Assembly (NCBI GenBank): GCA_002943765.1
Contig: PQWQ01000019.1
Location: 558,001-622,000, forward strand
Origin: Psoroptes ovis
Lineage: Eukaryota > Arthropoda > Arachnida > Sarcoptiformes > Psoroptidae
Length of the DNA stretch: 64,000 nucleotides
Direction: 5' to 3'
Shown here: one piece after another, positions 49,767-61,197 of the stretch
Position numbering within the stretch: position 1 is the stretch's first letter
Layout of the letters: each line of letters begins with the position of its first letter
Program-made: the position numbers and the translations under genes
Notes under the pieces: model-generated
Databases searched by the model: none
The model's input: the letters and a program-made list of their open reading frames with translations, nothing else
Told to the model about the DNA's origin: nothing

Positions 49767-50429
49767 TTGTGATAAATTATTATTATTATTGATTATTATT
49801 AATTATTATTTTTTAAATTATCCTGATACAAAATGAATTTGTAATATTTTTTGATTTTCATCTCTCTTTCCCTTTTGTTCTAATTACTTTGAATTTGTGT
49901 GTACAAACAAAACAAAACAAAACAAAAAACCAAATAATGACTATTGAATGACTAAAGAATATTATCTTGTGAAGAAATTATCAATTTGACCACAAAAACA
50001 AAACAATCTATTTGTATGAAGCAGTCTGTCTATGTATTTTGAAAATTTTCTATTAATGATTCTATTAATTATTATTAAATAAATTAATTAATTAAAAAAA
50101 ATCTTAAATTTTAAATGTCCTGTATCACCATGTTTTACTCCATCACCATCGAATGTTTTATTTATTTATTCATTAATTTATTTGAATTCATTCGATTAGA
50201 AGTAATTTTCTGTAATTAAATGGAATTAATGTGGAACAAAATATGAAGGTAAGACATCGTTCGTTTGTTTTAAAAAATGATATTTAATTATAATCATAAG
50301 TGCATTGATTAAATAAAATAAACAAACAGCCGTCATATTCAATCGATTTTATGCGTTGAATTAGATACATTAAATGTTGAATTGATCGTGAACATATATA
50401 CCTACGTGTATGACCATTTGTTGGCAAAC

Positions 50430-50515
50430 TATTAGGTTGTCCGGAAAATTCTGACCGATTTTCATCAGCAACTCTATTGTGATTAAGCGGAATGAACTTT
50501 TCGGACGACCTAATA
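50430..50515. mobile_element. Mariner-type MITE, subfamily B
   Basis: The ends are TATTAGGTTGTCCGGAAAAT and ACTTTTCGGACGACCTAATA, TA-flanked. The core has ATCAGCAACTCTATTGTGATTAAGCGG. Confidence 0.88.
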
Positions 50516-51335
50516 TAATCATGATACACGTCATAATCATTGATTTTTATTGATTGAAAAATATTCAATTTCAATAGTTTTGAATATGCATAGATTCATC
50601 TATTCACACTGTCAAATCCAACTCATCAAACTCATAGTCTTTAGACATATTTTATTTAAGAGGGTGGTTAATATTTGAAAAAAATAAAAAAAAAATAATA
50701 GGCTTATTCATATGTGAAATTTTTAAATTTTTAGAAAAATAATTGAATATCATTATCATGTAAATTAGTCTATTAATTCGACGAGAATGTTTTAATTTGA
50801 TATGGAGAATTTCCATTGTGAATACATTGATTCGTTTATTTATTCGTTCATTCATCAACCTCTTAAATGATTGATGATATTTGAATTATTGAAATTACCT
50901 GTGAATACCGAGTGATAATGCCTCAATCAATGATAATATGAGTGTTGTACCATCTTATTTCGTCATTCGAAATTTTCAATTAAGAAATTTTAGTCTAAAA
51001 ATAGTGCCTATTACCATCCGTGATTGCGACAATTAATCATGGTAAATGGTGAATAAATAAATGCCCGAAATGGTAAATAAATAAATATTTTCGGACCCAG
51101 GTAAAGGCATATGCGCATTTGTATATAAATGCGTATTCCTTGAATAATTCCTTAAATTGATTCCTTATTTAATTTGAAACAATTTGATTGTTTAAATATG
51201 ATTCAAGGTATTATGATTCGATTAATGGAAAGATTTTTTTTCGAATTAAATCAAATCAATTAAAACATTTTCGATGATTGATTGATTGATTGGAGATTAT
51301 TTTGAACAGCTAAATAAATATTGATCAAATATTTA

Positions 51336-51432
51336 ATAAAGTTGTTCGAAAAGTTCTGTCTGTATTGATTTTATGTAAAATCAATGTTAGTCCATATTAA
51401 AAATCGGCCAAAACTTTCTGGACAACCTAATA
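51336..51432. mobile_element. Mariner-type MITE, longer variant
   Basis: The left end (AATAAAGTTGTTCGAAAAGTT) is diverged and the right end is AAACTTTCTGGACAACCTAATA. The element is about 97 bases, slightly longer. Its centre (TTGATTTTATGTAAAATCAA) is itself a small palindrome, unlike subfamilies A and B. Confidence 0.75.
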
Positions 51433-51810
51433 TTTTTTGAAACTAAATCATCAAATAAAAAACAAATGAACAATGATCAAATTTAATCATTTTTAAACGA
51501 ATGAAATTGAATTTTTAATTTAAAAATATTCATTGTCATCCAATCACACGCAAATCTAATTTTGAAAAATGAATTTTTCAATCAAATTTCGGTCGAAAAT
51601 GCGCATGAATAATCATTTGTTCATCATTCATCATCGCCATCGTCATCTTATCAATTTTCTGCTATTCGAAGACATTACGAAGACATTCACGGTCATTCAT
51701 CGGATTCATATTCACCGATATTCAATGCTTAATTCACACATGCAAATTTTCAACGATTATTTCTGATTTTCAATCAACCCATACAGTCTTCAACCTTAGT
51801 CAAATCAATA

Positions 51811-51893
51811 TATTAGGTTGTCCGAAAAGTTTTTGCCAATTTTCAAATAATTTTCTGCTATATAACCGGCAAAAACTTATCGGACAACCTTGC
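51811..51893. mobile_element. Mariner-type MITE, subfamily A
   Basis: TATTAGGTTGTCCGAAAAGT pairs with ACTTATCGGACAACCT. The core has TTTTTGCCAATTTTC facing CCGGCAAAAAC. Confidence 0.88.
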
Positions 51894-52770
51894 ATCGAAA
51901 TGCATCGAACAATATCAATTCGTTCAAATATTATTATTTAAGATGATTGTCATTGTTCCTTAAGACTTATTGTTGTTGTTCATCATAACCTTTAAATTAC
52001 AATTATTTGAATTCAGAATTGTTTCAATTTTTCAACTGTGTTTGATCATTATTGTGATTTGCCATTGTGATTGATTCCAAAACAAATAACTCCTATTCAA
52101 CAATCTGTTTGTTGGCTTCAATTCTGAAGGTTTGAACCAGTGAAATTTCAATCAACAAATTATTTCAAAATTCAAGCCAAAGTGTGTTTGTATTGTTTGT
52201 ATTGTGTTATTGAGTGTGATTCAATTTGAAAATTTTTGGAAATTCTTTATGAATGAATTGATTTGTTCAATTTCAATTGTACTGAAGAAGAATACATTCT
52301 CTCTTTAAGAATTTCAAAGCAGTAAATCCATACAAATTCTCCCAGCAAAATGATTGACGGAAAAACACAATTGATTTCAATAACAACGAATACGTAAGTC
52401 GAATTCGAATCAATTGAATCGATCAATTGCTATTGTTTTGCATTTGAATCAAGCCATTTGAATCTGTTTCTTTTCAAGAAATATTTCAATTTTTGTAAAT
52501 ATTTCTTCAAAATGTAATTGAAATTGATTTCAAATTTTTAAATTTGAAATTAAATTCATTTCTAAAATTATTTTTAGAGCATTCTTGTGCTCTTCCTTAT
52601 GAGATATTCCAAGAAAAATCCTGTGAATATTCATTTTGATTTGAATGAAATCATCATTGAAATCATTGAATTAATTAATTCAATTCAAATATGGATGTTG
52701 TTGACGTTTTTTGAAATTTTTTCCCGAATTTTTTTCCAAAGAAATTTTGCTCTAAGATCTCTCTGCTAAA

Positions 52771-52855
52771 TATTGGGTTGTCCGAAAAGTTTTTGCCAAT
52801 TTTCAAATGTTTTTCAACAAAAAAAATCGGCAAAAACTTTTCGGACAACCCAAAT
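52771..52855. mobile_element. Mariner-type MITE, subfamily A, near-perfect palindrome
   Basis: TATTGGGTTGTCCGAAAAGT pairs with ACTTTTCGGACAACCCAAATA. The arms are complementary, apart from a few mismatches, through TTTTTGCCAATTTT and AAAATCGGCAAAAA, leaving about 20 AT-rich bases in the centre. Confidence 0.92.
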
Positions 52856-53391
52856 ACAATGATATTAATTGATTTTGATTTTTTTTAAAAAAATTGAATT
52901 AATTTGAAAATTTTTAATTAAAAATTAATCAATTTTTTTTTACCCGGAATTCTCATTAATTTAAATTGAATTTTCGTAAAGAAATGGATATCACAAACAC
53001 ATCATTGGTACATTACTAATATTGTGACATCGATTTGGTTCATATCAGTGGCTACCGACGATCAGTCTTTGATCGATCGTTTTGATCGTTGTAATGACTG
53101 ATTTCAAGCAAATTCATTTCAACAATTGGAAACAAGCAAAATCTTCGAAAAAGAATGTTCGAGAAATGTTAGACGTTCTGAACAATGTCTTTGATGCAAC
53201 AAATATTTCTTGAATTCTAAAATGTTCAGAAGCCATTGAAAGTCTATTGAAAAATTTGCCTGAATTGCGCAATCGACACTCTTCAACAAAGATTCATATA
53301 AATACATTGATTCAATTTGAAGAATTGAATTTCATTCTTAGAAACAGAATTCAAAACATCTTGCATGTCATTGTACTGATCATAATACACC

Positions 53392-56300
53392 ATGGGTAAT
53401 CATCATTCATCATCATCATTATCATCACCATCATCATCGTCATCATCAACGACCACCAATGCACCATCATCATCATCGACAATGGCACAAATAACAACCA
53501 TTCGTCATCGTTTACAACAATCAATCAGATTAATGAATTCATTAAATTTGAATAAAAATTGTTATAATTGTACCAATTCGAATAATAATGATTCAAATAA
53601 TCATCAAATGATGTCATTGAAATCATTATTTAGCCACAGTCAAATGACAAACAATGATGATAATAATCAAAGCAGAATGAGCCATAGAAGAAAATATGAA
53701 AATGATTCGATTAATTGTGATGAAATTAATTATTTTTCGAATAATAATAATACAAACGATGATAATGCATCGATCGCGAATCTTCGCCGTGAATTATTTG
53801 AATCCAAATATAAATTATATGAACGTGAAGAACAGCTGTTGAGATTACATCGTGAGCTGTACAGATTACGACAATTATTAAATGAATATAATCATAATAA
53901 TTGCTGTTGTAATAATAATAATTTGAATTTGATTAATGTAAATAATAATGAAAATAATCGAAATTCGAATCAATTCAAAAATCATTCGAAATTATCAATG
54001 ATTCAACAAGAATTAATGTCAATCATACCGTTGATTAATGCAAAATCAATGAATCAATCCAATAATAATAATGGTAATAATCGACAACCTGAAAAGAAAA
54101 AAGGTGTAAGTGGTGAATCATTGACAGCGTTGCACATTGATTATAATGGCCATGATCAAAATGATTCGAAATCGAACGCCAAATTGGATCAACATTCGAT
54201 TAATCGTGATCGTAATGATAATCACAATGATTTTTATATGAAAGATTATCAATCAAATCGCTTGATACAAGAAGCATTAATGGATAATTTATTTTTTAAA
54301 AATTACCTGAATAATGAACAAATGAAATTAATTATCGAATCAATGTATTTCAAAGAATTCGATGAAAATCATTTCATATGTCGTTGTGGACAATATGGTT
54401 CACATTTATATGTAATTAATAATGGTTTTTGCGAAATTATTGATGCAAATAATTGCCTGGTTAATCAAATTGGCCCTGGGAAAGCATTCGGTGAGTTGGC
54501 ATTGCTGTATAATTGCACACGTACAGCATCGGTACGAAGTAAGTACAAACTTGTCAAAAATTTGATTTCATAATTAATCTGATTTATAATTCCAACCAAA
54601 CAAAACATCGACCGAAAAGCATTGACCAAAGTACAAACATGGATATTGGATCGTAAAGCGTTTCAAATGATTATGATGAAAACATCATTAGATCGACAAC
54701 ATTATATCCAACAATTTTTGAAAAGGTTTGAGATTTGTCATTGATTTTTTTTTGTGACAATGATGATGATAATTGAATTTTTAATGATTCCACGGAATCG
54801 AATCTAATTAAATTTCTAATTCGATTTGATTCGATTCGAATCTTTTTTTTTTTTTTTTTTTTTTGATCCAATACACAAACAGTGTCCCGATATTGAAAAA
54901 TTTGAGCGATGAAAAAATAACAAAAATATCCGATGTCGTCGAAATGGTAAGTCAAATTATTGATGATTTTGTCAATTCAATTTGATTAATTATTAATTAA
55001 TTTTTTTCTTCGAATTAATCTCAGATTTATTATCCACGTGGTGAATACATTTGCCGTCAAGGATGTTACGGAGATTTGTTCTATATAATAGCCAAAGGAA
55101 CAGTACGAGTAACGAAATCGATTGAAAATATTAATACAAATGAATCTATTGATAATAATAATAATGAAATTGTCATTCGAACACTGGCAAAAGGTGATTA
55201 TTTTGGTGAACAAGCATTGTTACTGTTGGAACATACACAACGTGAAATACAATTTTCACAAATGTCTTCGGAATTTAATGATCAACTAATGGCTGTACGT
55301 ACGGCTAATGTTATATCGGAAGAATGTGAATGTTTAGTGTTGGATCAAATGAATTTTTTCAATCTTTTAGGTGATTTACATGAGATTAAGTAAGTCTTTA
55401 TCGGTTTGATTGATTGACTAATCCCTGATTGATCGAATGTCTGTCCATTGATTGATCATTTGAACAGGTACAAGTCCTACCAAGACTCAATCAATGGCGA
55501 TGCTAAATTAACAAAATCATCGAATCAAACACCGATCGATCCGATTCGATCGAATAATCTGAACAAGAAATGTGTTGATCCGATGAAATCATCGAAGCTA
55601 TTATCACCACCGATAGGGTCAAATTTAACAAAATTTGATTCATTTTTAAAGGAATTAAAGCTAAGTCAATTGAATGTAGTGGCCAAATTAGGTATGGGTG
55701 GGTTCGGTGTGGTCAATTTGGTCCGTTACAGTGGTATTGTACCAAGTGATCATGGTGATAATGAACAGATATTTGCCATGAAAAAATGTTCGAAAAAATT
55801 CATAAAACAATCGAAACAACAGCGTCATATTGTTAATGAAAAATTAATTATGCAAAACATAAGTGGTGAATCGAATTTTATCATTAAATTGTTTCGAACA
55901 TTTCAAGATGATCGTAATGTTTATTTTCTCATGGAGCCATCATTGGGCGGTGAATTGTGGACAGTGCTCCGGCAAAGGTAAAAGCTTTGTTTTTAAAGCG
56001 CTAATGGCGCCATGATTAATCATATTTTTGTTTTTAAAAAAATTAGAGGACCATTCGATGAGCAAGCTGTTCGATTTTATACGGCATGCGTTGTTGAAGC
56101 ATTAAATTATTTACACTCAAAGAGCATTATTTATCGTGATTTAAAGCCTGAAAATTGCCTGCTAGATTCGAATGGTTATTTGAAATTGACTGATTTTGGT
56201 TTTAGTAAAGTATTTATTTGATCAATAGACTTAATGTGTGAATTTTGATTGGTTAAATTAATTTTCATTTGTTTTCTATTCACTAATGCCATAAAGCATC

Positions 56301-57107
56301 TACCATCGGGCGAAAAAACATGGACATTTTGTGGTACACCCGAATATGTGGCGCCTGAAATTATTATGAATCGTGGCCACGATAAATCGGTCGATATTTG
56401 GGCCTTGGGAATTTTGATTTATGAATTATTGACCGGAATGTAAGTATCATTAATTCATTGATAAACAATCATTTTAAATTCAATTTCTTCATAGGCCACC
56501 ATTCATATCGAATGATGCATTACAAACCTATCATATAATACTACGTGGTTTTGATTCAATAGGTTTTGATGAGAAAATATTTTCAAAACATTGTGTCAAT
56601 GTTATTCGAAATTTGTGTCGTGAAAACCCGAATGAACGTTTATGTATACGTGGCCGTAATGGTTTCAATGATCTTCGTCATCATAAATGGTTTGCTGGTT
56701 TCGATTGGTACCAATTACAGCAAGGGACAATGATTGCACCATTCATACCGAAATTAACATCGAACGTTGATACACGACATTTTAATTGTTTCGATGATTT
56801 TGATGATGATGATGATCGTGAATACAATGATAACCCCAAGAAATCCAAAGATAATAATAACAATGGTATTCATAGTGCCAAAAATTCGAAAACAAGGCGA
56901 TTGTCATCAGTATTTCGTAAATCATTATCATTCACTTCATCATCCAATGGTCATCAATCGAACAAAAATTCAACATCAACTAATCCAACAAAGCAAAGGT
57001 CATCAACTGGTGATAATATCCATGCGAATAATCGGCCAAATGATACAAGTTTTGGTGATAATGACGATGATGACAATGATTCATTCGATTGGGAAACATA
57101 TTTTTAA
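53392..57107 (+). CDS. cGMP-dependent protein kinase (PKG)
   Basis: Cyclic-GMP-activated Ser/Thr kinase. Eight exons: 53392-54538, 54620-54725, 54883-54946, 55025-55389, 55468-55977, 56047-56209, 56297-56439, 56495-57107; in phase, 1,036 residues. It begins MGNHHS, an N-myristoylation pattern as in PKG II, then low-complexity sequence. A leucine-rich coiled coil (about 130-170), an autoinhibitory-type KKKGVSGESLT (about 236-246) and two cyclic-nucleotide domains (about 300-400 with FGELALLYNCTRTASVR; about 440-560 with FGEQALL and RTANV) follow. The kinase domain has LGMGGFG (about 630), AMKK lysine (about 662), YRDLKPEN (about 760), DFG (about 779) and CGTPEYVAPE. The end FDWETYF matches the WDxDF tail of the family, but a roughly 80-residue Asn/Ser/Asp insert separates it from the kinase. 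The membrane-anchored type II is likely. Confidence 0.94.
54843..54864. repeat. T22 homopolymer
   Basis: An uninterrupted run of 22 T in intron 2 of the kinase gene, serving as part of its pyrimidine tract before the acceptor at 54881-54882. Confidence 0.9.
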
Positions 57108-59239
57108 TTATTCAAGAAAATTCAAATGATTTAATTCAATTCAATCGATCTGATTCGATTAATTCGAATTGGTTTCGAATATTTAAGGTCGTAATAAGGC
57201 CACGTTCATTGGTTCGTGTTGAACAATATCGAGCTATAATGATATTAAGCGAAAACGATGCCAACATTGAACAAATATTGTTACATTGGTTCAATGATCG
57301 TATCAATGTTAATGGTTCGTATGAAAATATATTGAATTCATTTTCGATCAATGAAAATTCATTCAAAGACCACTGTATTCAAATATGGCATCAATTAGAT
57401 CCAGTACAACAAATAATTGAAAATGTATTGAAAAATTACTCATTTGACCAAGAATCAATTGATCATTCGATTATTGAGACAATTTTTGTCAAAAATTATC
57501 AAAAAATCTGGCTAAGACTATTGTTTATGGTGATTATGGACTCGTTTGGCCTCTGCGATATCGATATCGAGGATAATTTCGATAAATCTCTGCAGAAATT
57601 CACGAAGTTTTTCCAAGATTTACCAGATATTCGAGCGAAATGTATTCTGCTGATCAAAATGATTTACTGGTTAGACACAGCTCGAATCGAACTGTCAGAA
57701 ATGATTATCATTCCATGTTTATTCAATCATTATCCACAATCATCAACGGATTTGATGGAATATTTGCTGAAGACATTATTCTACCCGGCTAAACAATATC
57801 AACGATTACGTTATTGTTTATTGTCAGCACGTAACAATGGCAATCAAACGCTGAAACATTATGAAAGCGAAATTTTTCATCAAAATTTTATGATTCAAAC
57901 ATTATCAACTGATATGTCCGATGGTATTCGATTAACTCGTCTGTTACAGCTTTTGTATCCAAAAGAATTTGGAATCGAATTATTGAGTCAATTATCGAAT
58001 AACAATATCCATAATCTTCGATCAATATTCAATAAATGTCAAGCAATTCAATTAAAATTCAAAAATTTTGAATGGTCGGATGAAAATGCCTTGAAAATCA
58101 GTGAAAATTATCGTCAAACAACGCTTCAAATGCTGATATCATTGTATTATGTGGATCAGAATCAATTGATTGAAAAATTTTATTCAAAACACACGGAATC
58201 AATTCGTAAAATACAAATCTATTTAAGAAATCGAAGTGAAACTCGCCGATTACGTTGTGAATATCTTCGGTTGAAACAATGGACCGTATTCATTCAACGA
58301 CGATATCGATTAAAATTATTAACACGAAAACAATTTAATGAATATCGCCTATTGCGATGTTCAGCGCTAAAAATCCAGAAATGGTATCGTTTACATCGTA
58401 ATTTAAGACTTTTAAGAGATTATGTTCGAAATTATCTTCACCATCGGCAAATGGCCGCAATCATCATTCAGAAGCATTTTCGTGGCCATTCATGTCGCCG
58501 TAAATATAAATTACCACGTAATAATTTCTATTTGTTGCTCAAGATTAATCCGTATCCAAATAATGAAAGTATTGGCAGCAAATGTGATCGAATTCTCAAG
58601 CGTTTTGAGCGATTGAATAGCACGAATTCAAAACAAACGATCATAAATGAACAATTTTTATATGATTTAAATGAAATATATCGTTATACAATGTATTCCT
58701 ATGAAATACGTTTGAAAATCGCGCAAAAAAAACTCTCAAATCAATCAATATTCGAATGGTTTTGCAGGCTATTATCCATATTAAACCGAAGTGAACAACA
58801 TAAACAAATAATGATGCTCATTATATCGATAATGGCCATTATAATCGATCAAAATTTGATCGAAAAATTGGAAAAACATTTAACCCCTTCGATTCGATCA
58901 AAAACAATAATAATACAAACATTGGTACACGTTTGTAATATACATTTTAATTATTCAACATTATTGCTGGTAAATTCATTGAAAATTATCAACAGTCTAT
59001 TGAATTGTAATAACAATAATGATTCAAATACATTGAAAATGATGGCCATCATAGAAAATCCAAAATGGAAACGACTCTATGAACGTATTGATCAACGTTA
59101 TTTACAAGTTATTGAATCAATGACATCCAATAATAATCGTCAATCATCAAAAATGGTCAATGACAGTGACAATGTTGATAAATGTGATCAGTGTATGCGA
59201 ATATGTGCGATAATTGGCCAGATTATGGCAAAGCTATGA
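57089..59239 (+). CDS. Abnormal spindle/ASPM-like protein, short
   Basis: Spindle-pole microtubule-organising protein family. One open frame of 716 codons if started at 57089, overlapping the end of the kinase CDS by 19 bases in another frame. A start at 57239 (666 residues) avoids the overlap and is more credible. N-terminal blocks resemble the ASPM region before its calponin-homology domain: ILLHWFNDRIN, IWLRLLFMVIMDSFG, IYWLDTARIE and CLFNHYP. A CH domain follows, with the hallmark DMSDGIRLTRLLQLLYP, then three IQ motifs (FIQRRYRLKLLTRK, KIQKWYRLHRNLR, IIQKHFRGHSCRRK) and an armadillo-like helical C-terminus. The ASH/MSP N-terminal domain is missing and IQ repeats are far fewer than the dozens in insects or vertebrates. 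An in-frame TTTAAG|GTC near 57187 could be a splice acceptor for an unseen upstream exon. Confidence 0.8.
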   Translation: MGNIFLIIQENSNDLIQFNRSDSINSNWFRIFKVVIRPRSLVRVEQYRAIMILSENDANIEQILLHWFNDRINVNGSYENILNSFSINENSFKDHCIQIWHQLDPVQQIIENVLKNYSFDQESIDHSIIETIFVKNYQKIWLRLLFMVIMDSFGLCDIDIEDNFDKSLQKFTKFFQDLPDIRAKCILLIKMIYWLDTARIELSEMIIIPCLFNHYPQSSTDLMEYLLKTLFYPAKQYQRLRYCLLSARNNGNQTLKHYESEIFHQNFMIQTLSTDMSDGIRLTRLLQLLYPKEFGIELLSQLSNNNIHNLRSIFNKCQAIQLKFKNFEWSDENALKISENYRQTTLQMLISLYYVDQNQLIEKFYSKHTESIRKIQIYLRNRSETRRLRCEYLRLKQWTVFIQRRYRLKLLTRKQFNEYRLLRCSALKIQKWYRLHRNLRLLRDYVRNYLHHRQMAAIIIQKHFRGHSCRRKYKLPRNNFYLLLKINPYPNNESIGSKCDRILKRFERLNSTNSKQTIINEQFLYDLNEIYRYTMYSYEIRLKIAQKKLSNQSIFEWFCRLLSILNRSEQHKQIMMLIISIMAIIIDQNLIEKLEKHLTPSIRSKTIIIQTLVHVCNIHFNYSTLLLVNSLKIINSLLNCNNNNDSNTLKMMAIIENPKWKRLYERIDQRYLQVIESMTSNNNRQSSKMVNDSDNVDKCDQCMRICAIIGQIMAKL

Positions 59240-59294
59240 ATCAAAGACATGAATAATCAAAGTTGATTGATTAAATCAATGATCGATTAATCGA

Positions 59295-60628
59295 TTATCT
59301 AGTTTTATGGCCATTATGTCCATTATAACCATCATTGTCTCCATTTTCATGCTTGTAAATTTGCATTTCCAGATATGGCGGTATCTGTGGCCCAATGAAA
59401 ATCAAAGATTTGATCAATTTTGCACTGAAAATCATCTGAAACAACTTACATGAAATAAAATTGGCTGAAGATTGATCAACAATTTAAATATGATCATTGA
59501 ATTATGTGTATATTCAAGCTGGTGTTGCATTTGTCGTGATATTTCATTGATTGATTGATTCGAAAGCGAAATACGTTTCATATTGTGGCCATTCAGCGAT
59601 GATTTAGATTGCTGCGAGCTGTTTTCATTGTTATTATTGACCATAATGGCCGCTATACTGGTGCGTTTTTGTGACAAGTTCGGCTGTAATGGCTGCTGAT
59701 TATTACTTTGGTTATTGGTGAACAAATTGGCGACCAACAGTGTCGATATACTGTCCAGTGTTATGAGATTTTTGTGTTTGAATTTCACGATCAAATTGAT
59801 CAATTTCAGTAGCGAATTCAATGAATTACGATGAGTTTCGTTCAATGATAACATGAGAAGATTTAATATTTTAATCTGTATGAATACATTACGGATTTTT
59901 GGTATGAGCAGGAATATATTCATTAATTCATTGGTCAACAGCGGTGGCTGCAGCTGGCGAAGAAATAATTTCAACAATGAACAAATATCATGTATTGAAT
60001 AACGTTTGAAAATTTTAAAAATTTCATTTCGATCATCTTTTTTATTGTGTTTATAGTATGATTCATACAAGGTGGTTATCTCTTCTTGGAGTTTCTGAAA
60101 TTTAGAATAATTCAAGAAATTATTAAGGATAATCGAACGATAGCATCGATAATACTCACGATCAAACGATTCTTGGTGCCCGACACCCGAAATATACCTT
60201 CTTCTTTGAGCCCATTTTCGGTCAGATAATCAATCATCTGCCCAGAAACATTGGTCACATTTAAATTGGTCAAAAATTAAGATCAATCAAAGGTGGGTGA
60301 AACTTACATATTTCAACAACGTAGGCATCTCATCATCCATATTATTACGTTCAATATCACGTAAATGTAATCGGGTCAAATTGCCACCAAATATTTGATT
60401 ATGATGATCACCATTTTTCAACAATGATGATGGAAATAATTTACGATTTTTCATAAATATTGGTCCCGTAATTTCATATGACAAAGATGGTGATGAATCA
60501 ATTGAAAATAACTTTAATGATTGTCCGATATCGGCTTGTAATTCGACCAACGCTAGTCCCTGGACTATGGCTGCTAAACTTTTAGTAAAATCATCACAAT
60601 ATGTAAGATTTTGTTGATATGATAGGTC
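59295..60628 (-). CDS. RhoGAP-domain protein, 5' exon(s) not found
   Basis: GTPase-activating protein for a Rho-family GTPase. Exons on the minus strand: 60628-60308, 60237-60160, 60094-59450 and 59384-59295 with the stop. All junctions are phase 0, giving 377 residues. The RhoGAP fold starts around MIDYLTENGLKEEGIFRVSG, which contains the arginine finger, and continues with LLKLFLRQLQPPLL (family LKxYLRELPEPLL; Lys and Arg retained) and STLLVANLF. A 100-residue segment before it is not assigned. The frame just 5' of 60628 hits a stop and a clear acceptor (TTGTTAG), so at least one upstream exon is missing. I found none in the next 700 bases, so it may lie beyond the plus-strand genes to the right. 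ARHGAP subfamily not determined. Confidence 0.82.
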
Positions 60629-60928
60629 CTAACAATGGTTGAAAATTGATTAGAAAATTATTTTGAATCAAACTATAAAACTATAGTCTTTGAATCATGC
60701 AAATCAATCAATCAATTAAATGAATCAATCAATCGCGAATACAAACAATAACAACCAGTCATCGATCATTCAAAACACAACCGGTTCAAATTGTGCGAAA
60801 ATACACTTTTACTCTTACTCTCTTTTGGAGAATTAATTAAATGATTCGTGACAATTATTAATTTTAAAGATTGAAAAAATCAATGAATCAATGACTTGTC
60901 ATAATCATTGATTTTCACACCGAATATA

Positions 60929-61014
60929 TTTCAGGCTGTCCGAAAAGTTCATTCGGCTTAATCATCGTAGAGTTGCTCACTGAAAATTGGCCAAAACTTT
61001 TCGGACAACCTAAT
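60929..61014. mobile_element. Mariner-type MITE, subfamily B
   Basis: The left end is TTTCAGGCTGTCCGAAAAGT, slightly decayed; the right end is ACTTTTCGGACAACCTAATA. The core, ATTCGGCTTAATCATCGTAG with AGTTGCTCACTGAAAAT, is subfamily B. Confidence 0.88.
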
Positions 61015-61177
61015 ATTTCTACAATCAATGTTGTGAATTCATCAGAGTTGAATCACCTATTCGCCGAAAATATATTAATAACTTTGACTAACTAATGAAT
61101 AACTTATAGTCTTTCAACATAATACCTGTGTATTGTCTGACGATATTGTCTCATTCGTGTATTTGTGTTTGTAATCA

Positions 61178-61197
61178 ACCAACCAACCAACCAACCA
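61178..61197. repeat. (CCAA)n microsatellite
   Basis: Five CCAA units upstream of the proline-rich gene. Confidence 0.75.

Larger units (their letters stand above)
49584..53391. other. LRP2 3' UTR and intergenic region to the kinase gene
   Basis: Contains the LRP2 poly(A) signal, four MITEs (50430, 51336, 51811, 52771) and no supported coding exon. The last kilobases before 53392 form the upstream region of the cGMP-dependent kinase gene. Confidence 0.6.
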
